A DNA stretch of 64,000 bases. Origin: Salvelinus alpinus (lineage: Eukaryota > Chordata > Actinopteri > Salmoniformes > Salmonidae). The stretch covers positions 6,598,653-6,662,652 of the forward strand of contig NC_092092.1 in the NCBI RefSeq assembly GCF_045679555.1. The letters run 5' to 3'. This document shows, piece after piece, positions 51,466 through 60,800 of this stretch. How positions within the stretch are numbered: the first letter of the stretch is position 1; each line of letters starts with the position of its first letter. The notes beneath the pieces are model-generated. The model was given only the letters and a program-made list of their open reading frames with translations, did no database searches and was not told where the DNA came from. The translations under genes were made by a program, and so were the position numbers.

Positions 51466-51735
51466 CTGTCTGACTATCAGCTCAAGTCCATGGAGAGCTG
51501 TGGCCCTGCCTATCAGCTCAAGTCCATGGAGAGCTGTGGTCCTGTCTGACTATCATCTCTAGTCCATGGAGAGCTGTGGTCCTGTCTGACTATCAGTTCT
51601 AGTCCATGGAGAGCTATGGTCCTGTCTGACTATCATCTCTAGTCCATGGAGAGCTGTGGTCCTGTCTGACTATCATCTCTAGTCCATGGAGAGCTGTGGT
51701 CCTGTCTGACTATCATCTCTAGTCCATGGAGTCCT
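51466..51735. repeat. 40-bp tandem repeat, about six copies
   Basis: Units of AGTCCATGGAGAGCTGTGGT followed by CCTGTCTGACTATCATCTCT, the first two less regular. Located downstream of ush1g. Confidence 0.9.
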
Positions 51736-52193
51736 GAGATGGTGTTAGGATTATCCACACAGAGCTGTGGTCCTGCCTGACTAATGGCTCTCCCCAGGGA
51801 CAGCACTCCCTGGCTGGGGACACAGAGAACATTACACTGGGGTCTGGTAGAGTCCCTAGGGACCTGGTGCCGTGCATGAGAGGGCGTCTTTAATTACACA
51901 CCCAGATGGTCTGGCAGGACCAGGTGTGCCGTGGGACGGTGCCCACTCACGTACTGTCACTGGCACGGAACAAACACACTCACATGTTTCCCATATGGAA
52001 TACTGTCATTCATTTGCAACTGAGCATTTGATCATGTTTTTTGTCTATATATTTGTGCAAACGTGTAATGTTATTTATGTATTTATTATTTATTAATAGA
52101 AAATGTTTTGTTTATTGTTTATTACAGACATTACTGTACAGTTTTGTTACTTTAGTATGTATAATAATGTTACATTTGTTACATCTGTTACAT

Positions 52194-52266
52194 TTTTTAA
52201 AATGTTTATTCAACCTTCATTTAACTAGACAAGTCAGTTAAGAACACATTCTTATTTTACAATGAT
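52194..52266 (-). repeat. SINE tail fragment
   Basis: TTTAACTAGACAAGTCAGTT AAGAACA is the reverse of the common SINE tail. Another tail fragment in the same orientation lies at 52712-52775. Confidence 0.75.
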
Positions 52267-52267
52267 A

Positions 52268-52572
52268 TGTGTGTATCCCAAATTGCACCCTATTCTCAAC
52301 ATTTTATATTTTTGACAAGGGCCCATAGGGATCTGGTAAAAAAAATAAAAATAGTGCACTACGTAGGGAATAGGGTACCATTTGGGATGGAGCCATGTTT
52401 CTGTTTTTAAGGACAGTTTGCGTTTTATTGAAGATACTGGAACATGAGGTTATCAGTCAGTCAGTCTGTCTGTGGCTACCTCTCAAATAGAACTCTATCC
52501 CCTATGTAGTGCACTACTTTTGCACAGGGCCCATAGGGATCTATATAGGGAACAGGGTACCATTTGGAATGC
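52268..52572. repeat. Two palindromic MITE-like elements, copies 5 and 6
   Basis: 52268-52388 starts TATCCCAAATTGCACCCTAT and ends GGTACCATTTGGGATGGA. 52483-52572 starts CTCAAATAGAACTCTATCCC and ends GGTACCATTTGGAATGC. Both fold at GGGCCCATAGGGATCT. They are about 100 bp apart, so the two hairpins could also pair with each other. Confidence 0.75.
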
Positions 52573-52784
52573 ATTCTGTCTGTGCCAAAGTAAGTGTTAT
52601 CTCAGGTTGCTGCGGGCATCCAGTTCGGGGTATAGTGTTTCACAAGAGTTCTGCCTGTGGACTGGTGGACTCGTATGCATGACTGTGCATGAACAACCTC
52701 TCCCTCAATGTTTGTTTTTAACCTTTATTTAAATAGGCAAGTCAGTTAAGAACAAATCTTATTTTACAATGATGGCCTAATGTC

Positions 52785-55700
52785 AGCAAGACAAAGGAGC
52801 TGATCGTGGACTATAGAAAAAGGAGGACCAAACGGGCTGAAGTGGAGCGGGACGAGAGTTTCAATTTCCTTGGTGTCCATATACCCAACAAACTATCATG
52901 GTCCAAACACACCAAGACAGTTGTGAAGAGGGGACGACAAAACCTTTTTCCCCTCAGGAGACTGAAAAGATTTGGCATGGGTCCCCAGATCCTCAAAAAG
53001 TTCTACAGCTCCACCATCGAGAGCATCCTGACCGGTTGCATCACCACCTGGTATGGCAACTGCTCAGCATATGCTCACCTAGGCGGTGTCAGAGGAAGGC
53101 CCAACATTCAATCAGGCACATAATAACGACACATTTCCCAGAAAATAGCCTTAATTAAAGGTCCAAGCATTTCTCCGGCGAGATTTTCACATGCCAAAGG
53201 AATAGATTAGCAAAGAGTTAAATCGACATTCATTGACTAGGAAACAGATCTTGCGCTTTTTTAATAAAAGTAGATTATGTTTTCTCATGCATCACATTAA
53301 TCACGCAATGATAATTCGTTTGATGGATACCCTAGGCTTTATACGACATTATAAATTACGTCGAGATTCCATCTTAATTCGCTCTAACTTTATGGAAAAA
53401 GGTTTATTCAATAAATCCAGCAACTCCTCTCATACTGGGAAGAAAAAAATAAAACACATTTTCAGGCCTTAAGGGCAATTTTATTTCAAATATAGTAGTA
53501 CACGGACGGAGAAAATCCAATAAGCGTTTTATAGTTACATCGTTAGGGTAAGTTTACCAAAAGTAGACACATTCCAATCAGTTTCTGAGACAATCGCCCA
53601 GACTTTGTAGACAGTTTAATAATGCTTAAACCTCATCTTTATCAAATGATCCATTAAAGGGACCAACTCAAAACCTACGTACGTCTACGTATGGGTTGTT
53701 TAAGTTGCATCTCATTATATTCCCAGTATTACTTTATCAAATCTCTAGTAATCGATTATACACACATACAATTTATAATATTTTCATATATTCACAGAAT
53801 CCATATAGAACATTAGAAATTCTTAGGTACTCACATCAACCATTCCATTTGCGTTTTCAAGGACTCTCCACAGCTACGAAGCAGCTCTCCAAACATACTC
53901 CCAGCAGAACCCCCAAAAAGTTACTTTTGTTTCCTGGAGAATGACCGGCCCGTCATTGGATCCTCAACGGTCCTCTAACCTCCCAGAAACCACGGCAAAA
54001 TCAAGTCTCACAGGAACTATAGACCTTCCGCTGCTTTCTAAAATATCATTGCGCTCTCAATACCACCCGTGATATTCTATGATGGCTAGTGAAGGAACGG
54101 AACCCCAAGATAACGTTATATCAAAGCTTATTATCCAAAATTCAATAATCTGATTAAGCATATTTCTATATGTTACTATCCAAACGTCAGATTAAGACTC
54201 ATTTCTATAGTCACACAACTCTCATATCACAGTCACACAATGCTATTCCCAAACATACCTAATCAATGAGTTGTTTTTCAACAATATTTTTACCTGCAGG
54301 AATATTTTCTAATTTATATCTCATGATTAGTTCCTAGGATAATGCAACTCATACATTTACATTTTTCAATACTTCTAAAATGGGGTACATATTTAAAACA
54401 ATTACAGGTTTAAAACAATTACAGGTGCACCTTACTATCTTATACAATATCATAAATTGTCTTAACTAGTTCACACAGATTCCAGATGTTTTAACATTAA
54501 ATGGCCAAAACTAGTTCACACAGATTCTAGATATTTAACGCTAAATTACCAAACCCAGTGCATACCTGGCTAGCACATTTAAAATAATTGGAATTCACCA
54601 ATTCTGAGGATCACTTAGAAGGTTTCACAGACACATTTCAGAATGAGGTCCTTCTTCCAATAGAGTTTCACCAGGTACCGTGCATCACACAGAACCCACA
54701 GTCACCCTGGCCCCTCAGCCCTACAGACCGCACCAATCCCCACTGTGATCAATTCAGTGTCAGGACGGCTCTAGGTGGCCCGCAACCAACCAATGATAGG
54801 TGTCTGAGTGTCTAACTCTCAGATCATCCTCCACTGACCCGGCCCTGCTTATGCCTCCAAGGTGCCCCCCTCACACAGGAATACACACTTAAAGCCTACG
54901 TAACAGAGGCTTTTCTAAAAACTCCACTTTGCGTGTTTCGCTCACCTCTTTATTTAAAAAAAACTACGTTCGAGATGTGGTATCCACTCGGCTCACTGCC
55001 TCTCAGATCAAAGGTGGGTCCATCTGTTTTGTTCCCGAAGTGTAGTCTCCCTGAGAGCCCAAGTTTGAGGGATCCCTCGTGCACGATTTACCCAGGTCGA
55101 CAGGAGCGGTCACCAAGTGAAGATTCACATCCCATCCTCGTCGCCAAATGTGGTGGTTGATTTCTTTACTATCAAACGAGGAGAGACAAACTTATCACAC
55201 AAGTCAGAGTCATACTTAAACTAACTCTGTAATCACTTATTAATAAGGGAGCAGGTCAATACAACGCACACATATAAAGTGAATCGATTGAGTGCTCTAC
55301 TATAATAATGATTGGTCATGGCTGGTCGACGATTCACGGTCAAATGATTCGTTGAGAGCCCCGAGTCAAAATTACAAAGGTCTTTTATAGCCAAGATACA
55401 CCCCTTTCAACCTACATGACGAACAACATATATATATAGAATGGGTCACAAGGTTAAGATTTGTATGAAAGATACCTATAATACATAGCAGGCAGTATCT
55501 GTCCCGTCGGATCCAAACTGGAACCATGTCTCCCTGGTACGGTATAGAACAAAAACATTAACTCATGCTCTGGAATGCTCTTTAGGTTTTATCACCCAAA
55601 AGACATGGTAAATCTCCTGTCAGTGTTATCTCCCAGAGGCCCATCCTCAGTAGAACACACAATAGTTAATAATTCTCTATTCTGTTGCATAAAACAACCA

Positions 55701-56190
55701 TTTGATCCAATAAAAGTATTATAACATAATCTTGCAATTTTTCCACCATACTGTTCTCTTTGCTACCGCACAGCAAGCGGTACCGGAGCGCCAAGTCTTG
55801 GTCCAAAAGGCTCCTTAACAGCTTCTACTATAAGACTGCTGAACAATGAATCAAATGGCCACCGGACTATTACATTGCCCCCCCCTTTGTTGTTACATCT
55901 GCTGCTCGCTGTTTATTATCTATGCATAGTCACTTTATAAATTACCTCGACTAACCTGTACCCCCGCACATTGACTCGGTGACTCGGTTCCCCCTGTATA
56001 TAACAGATATTGTTATGTAATTTTCTGGTGTCACTTTTTGATTTAATTTTTTTTACTTTAGTTTATTTAGTAAATATTTTCTTAACTCTATTTCTTGAAC
56101 TGCATTGTTGGTTAAAGGCTTGTAAGTAAGCATTTCACGGTAAGGTCTACACCTGTTGTATTCGGCGCTTGTGACAAATACAATGTGTTT
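52785..56190 (+). mobile_element. LINE 3' half (L2/CR1-type) split by an LTR-type insertion
   Basis: 52785-53105 encodes the end of a LINE reverse transcriptase (TKELIVDYRKRRTKRAEVER, FNFLGVHIPNKLSWSKHTKT, SSTIESILTGCITTWYGNCS). The same LINE resumes at 55749 with CTACCGCACAGCAAGCGGTA and runs through its 3' UTR to TTGTATTCGGCGCTTGTGAC at about 56190. The 2.6 kb between them is foreign. About 40 bp of LINE sequence is missing at the junction. Confidence 0.85.
53106..55748 (-). mobile_element. Non-coding LTR-type element, one LTR and primer-binding-like site
   Basis: 55149-55748 is bounded by TG...CA (TGTGGTGGTTGA ... TTTTTCCACCA) and looks like an LTR of 600 bp. Directly inside it, the minus strand reads TTTGGCGACGAGGATGGGAT, the form of a primer-binding site next to a 5' LTR. 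The remaining 2 kb (53106-55148) has no gag, protease, polymerase or envelope frame. I do not find the matching second LTR at the left end. It could be a LARD/TRIM-like non-autonomous element or a deleted endogenous retroelement. Confidence 0.55.
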
Positions 56191-56799
56191 TGTATGTAAC
56201 TTCAATGATTATGTATGCACTCACTACTGCAAGTCGAAAATGTGTGGATACAACCTTTGGAATACAACATAAGTCATGTTTGGATGTACTCTCACCCACA
56301 ACAGTTATTAAAAATGTGTATTACAATTGATGAAGTAACTTTTTTGATGCTGTTTGTTAATATCTTGGTCATTTCAACTGTAATTATAAAGATGATTGAG
56401 CTGGGTAGGTCTTCCTACTGTTTCTGTCACCCGTGTTACCAGTGTGATAACATGACTGACAGCTCCTGTTCTGATTAGAACAAGACAGAGTTGATGTAGA
56501 GGGAAGGTCTGATAGCCTAGTGCTCTGATGTCCCCTGGGTCGTGTTCAATTAGAGAGAAAATATTTTTTAAATGGTGAGAACTATTATTTGAGTTTTCCA
56601 TTGCGAAACATTTTGCCAAGTGTGCTCAACTGAACACAACCCTGCACTCTGCTAAACCAGTTTTAGTGGTAGTCCAGTTCACTCAGGATCCCACCAGCGC
56701 TCCTATTCCCTTAAATCATTAAGAGCACTGCAGCCAACACTGTACCTGGCCAGCAAAGAACACTGGCCAACAGCCCATTAAAACACTAATCTACTCATC

Positions 56800-56839
<40 letters not shown>

Positions 56840-57864
56840 TCTACACAGTGAGCACTAAGCAGTCGCTGCTAATCTTCTCCTCCTGACTTAGCCCCCCTTT
56901 CCCCCACTCCCCCTCCTCCTCCTTTCCCAGGCCCTCTGCCAAGGTTACAACAGGGATGAGAGAGGGAGGAAAGAAAGGAGGGGGAGGGGAAACGAGGACT
57001 GCAGGGGAGGGACCTGCAGTATGCATGAGGAGCTTCGGTGAAGAGAGAGGGAATAAGCAGCAGAATCATTTCTGGAGCTGAGCAGCTGCAGGGTATAGAG
57101 TTGTGTGTGTCCGTGCAGGATGCATGGCTTTGTGTGTGGTGTGTGACACAGGGACTTGCCCCGGCTCACTTAACTCACACCCATAGAAGCCACAGGACGT
57201 TCCCAGAGCTGCTGCTGTATTAAACAAGGACTGCACTACAGGAACAACCTGACAAGGAGAGAGGAGAAGAGAGAAAGGAGAGAGAGAGAACACAGATAAG
57301 AAGAGGAGGAGGAGAGGAGAGAAAGGAGAGAGAGAGAGAGCACAGAGAAGAAGAGGAGAGGAGAGAGAGAGAACACAGAGAAGAAGAGGAGGAGGAGGAG
57401 AGGAGAGAAAGGAGAGAGAGAGAGAGAACACAGAGAAGAAAAGGAGGAGGACGGGGAAAGAGAGAAGTACACAGCGTGTTGGAGAAGAGTAGAGGAGGAG
57501 AAGAGGAGAGGAGGAGAAGAGGAGAGGAGAAGTGGGGAAGAGGAGAGGAGGAGGAGAGAAGTGGAGGAGGAGAGGAGGAGGGGAGTACACACCGCAGCTT
57601 GTATTAGAAGGAGAAAAGGAAGGTGAGAACTGTTGGAGTGGTTGTAAAGGAGCTGAACTTCCTGTCATGTTTACTTCAGTCCGGACCCTTTGTGTTCAGG
57701 GCACAATGTCCAGGCTACTATCCTCAGAGTCTGGCCGCTGCCTATGAGACCGTCCATACAGCCGCTGCCTATGAGACCGTCCATACAGCCGCTGCATACA
57801 CCGAGCACTGTCGCTTTTACCGTACTTTGTTGTTGGTCAGGAGGGAGGCACAAAGGGAGCTGAA
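56191..57864. promoter_or_regulatory. fads6 upstream interval with purine-rich tract
   Basis: 56191-57230 has short CT/TC runs (56795-56845) but no recognised gene. From 57241 to 57600 the plus strand is about 90% purine, with repeats of GAGGAGGAGAGGAGAGAAAG and GAGAGAGAGAACACAGAGAA, directly before fads6 exon 1. 57738-57791 is a two-copy 27-bp repeat containing CCTATGAGACCGTCCATACA that places in-frame stops ahead of the fads6 start. No clear TATA box. Confidence 0.45.
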
Positions 57865-60800
57865 ATGCAGAATGTACCGGAGGAATGGAGGGAAGAACAG
57901 AGGGCTGGAGGAGGAGGAGAGATGGATGCTAAACCCTGGGAGGGTAGAGAGGCCTTATTCCAAATAAACCCTGTAAACTCCAAACAGGACATGGACAGAG
58001 GGAAAGAGAATGGAGAGACCGGGGTTAAGGAGAGGAGGAAGGAGAATGGAGAGATGATGAAGGAAGGGGGAAAGGGGACGGATAAAGAGTCGCTGATGAT
58101 GGAGCTGACCCGTTTGGTTCAGAAGACAGTGAAGGAGAGTAGCTGGTGGGAGAGGAGAGGCATCGACATCACTATCCTGGTCCTGGCCTTTCTCCTGTTA
58201 CCTCCAGGTAATCCATACACCTGTCTCACACACTCCATACACCTGTCTCACACACTCCATACACCTGTCTCACACACTCCATACACCTGTCTCACACACT
58301 CCATACACCTGTCTCACACACTCCATACACCTGTCTCACACACTCCATACACCTGTCTCACACACTCCATGCACCTGTCCCACACACTCCATACACCTGT
58401 CTCACACACTCCATACACCTGTCTCACACACTCCATACACCTGTCTCACACACTCCATGCACCTGTCTCACACACTCCATACACCTGTCTCACACACTCC
58501 ATACACCTGTCTCACACACTCCATACACCTGTCTCACACACTCCATACACCTGTCTCACACACTCCAAACACCTGTCTCACACACTCCATACACCTGTCT
58601 CACACACTCCATGCACCTGTCTCACACACTCCATACACCTGTCTCACACACTCCATACACCTGTCTCACACACTCCATACACCTGTCTCACACACCTGTC
58701 TCACACACTCCATACACCTGTCTCACACACTCCATACACCTGTCTCACACACTTCATACACCTGTCTCACACACTTCATACACCTTTATCAAGGCCAACA
58801 TGTTATTATACAGTATATTTATATAGTGTAGGTTTACCTCATTCAGTTCATCCTACCCCCAGGTAAGACATCTACCTGCACACTGCAATACATACACCCG
58901 TCTCACAGACTTTATAGTGGTCCTCTCTGGCTCAGTTGGTAGAGCGTGGCGCTTGAAATGCCATGATTGTGGGTTCGATTGCCGCTGGGTCCACCCACAT
59001 GAAAACGTATGCATTCATGACTGTAAGTCGCTTTCGATAAAAGTGTCTGCTAAATGGAATTATTATATACTAAAGGTAAACATATAGCATAGTTTTACCA
59101 CATTCAGTTCACAAGGTAAGACACCGTGTCACAGCTTGATCTGAAACACCTGTCTTGTGCTTGTCTCCAGCCCCCACCAGGTGTCTCCCATTTTCCCCAT
59201 TATCCCCATTATCCTCTGTGTATTTATACCTGTGTTTTCTGTTTATCTGTTGCCAGTTTGTCTTGTTTTGCCAGGTCTTACCAGAGTGTTTCCTGTTTCT
59301 CCTGTTCTCAAGTTCTTGTTTTCTAATCTTCCCGATTCTAACCTTTCTAGTCTTCCTGATTCTAACCTTTCTGCCTGCCCTGAACCTGAACCTGCCTGCC
59401 GTTCTGTCCCTGATTGACTTTGCCTTGGATTACGAACCTCTGTCTGCCATCGACGTGCCCTTTGCATGTCCCTTTGTTATAATAAATATTCTGAGAACCG
59501 AACAATCCGCCTCCTGTGTCTGCATCTGGGTCATATCCTGAGTTGTGATAGTACGAACTGGCCATGACTGACCCAGCAGACTCGGACCAGCTCCGCAACG
59601 CTGTCTCCTTCCAAGGAGCTGCGATTGGAAGACACGAGGAGTTACTTCAAACCCTTATGGAAGGACTCTCGCAGCATGCGATGACCACGCTTTTTTGTGG
59701 CGGAGGTTAGAAAGGTGTTCGATTCTCCGTTGGAGAGAGGCTGCTCGGAAGCTACTTCAACTGTGCCAATGTGCCTCCGTCTTCTCTTTGTGGAGAAGAA
59801 GGACAAAACCCTGCGTCCGTGTATCGACTACCGGGGCCTTAATGACATCACGGTTAAAAAACTTTACCCTCTACCACTCATCTCCTCAGCTTTCAAGCCT
59901 CTCCTGTGGGTGACGATCTTCTTGAAGTTGGACCTACCATCTGGTTCGGATACGGGAAGGAGACGAATGGAAGACAGCTTTTAACACGGCTAGCGGGCAC
60001 TACGAGTACCTTGTTATGCCATTCGGACTGACCAACTCTACCACAGTGTTCCAGGCCCTGGTCAATGATGTGCTCCGTGACATGTTGAACCGGTTTGTGT
60101 TTGTCTACCTTGACGACATCCCTGTTTTTTCCCGTTCAGCTCAAGAGCACGTCCTCCACGTCCGACAGGTACTTCAGCGTCTCCTGGAGAACCAGATTTT
60201 TTGTTAAAGCAGATAAATGTGACCTCCGTCGCTCCACCATCTCCTTCCTAGGATACGTCATCGCTGCAGGAAATATTCAGATGGATTCTGACAAGATGAA
60301 AGCGGTGGGATATTGGCCTCAACCCACATCCAGAGTGCAGCTGCAATGTTTCCTGGGGTTTGCTCATTTTTACCGCCGTTTCATCCGGGGTTACAGCACC
60401 CTAGCTTCCCCTATCTGAGCACTCACCTCTCCCAAGGTTCCGTTCACGTGGTCTCCAGCAGCTGACCAGGTGTTCTCGGACCTCAAGCATCGATTCACTA
60501 CAGCTCCCATCTTAATTCATCCGGACCTGTCCCGTCAGTTTGTGGTGGAGGTCGAGTCTCAGCGTTCTGCCCAGGATCAAAAGCTGCATCCCTGTACTTT
60601 CCTTAATGTCGCTGAGAGGAACTATGACGTGGGAAATCGAGAACTACTCGTGGTCAGAATGGCGTTGGAGGAGTGGAGGCGCTGGTTAGAGGGGGCGGAA
60701 CATCCATTCTTAGTGTGGACTGACCATAAGAACCTGGAATATCTCTGCACCGCTAAGCGCCTCAACTCAAGGCAGGCTCGATGGGCCCTGGGTCCAAGAA

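Noticed and set aside
57865-58866. 333-codon frame starting at the fads6 ATG
   Set aside because: Homology ends at PPG, where a good donor (G|GTAATC) follows. The rest is translated 22-bp minisatellite, and exon 2 at 63300 continues the protein in phase.
58915-58990. Possible tRNA gene with A and B boxes
   Set aside because: The promoter boxes are part of a SINE; the sequence runs into the SINE tail, and the cloverleaf is incomplete. The same holds for the heads at 4560-4632 and 36499-36533.
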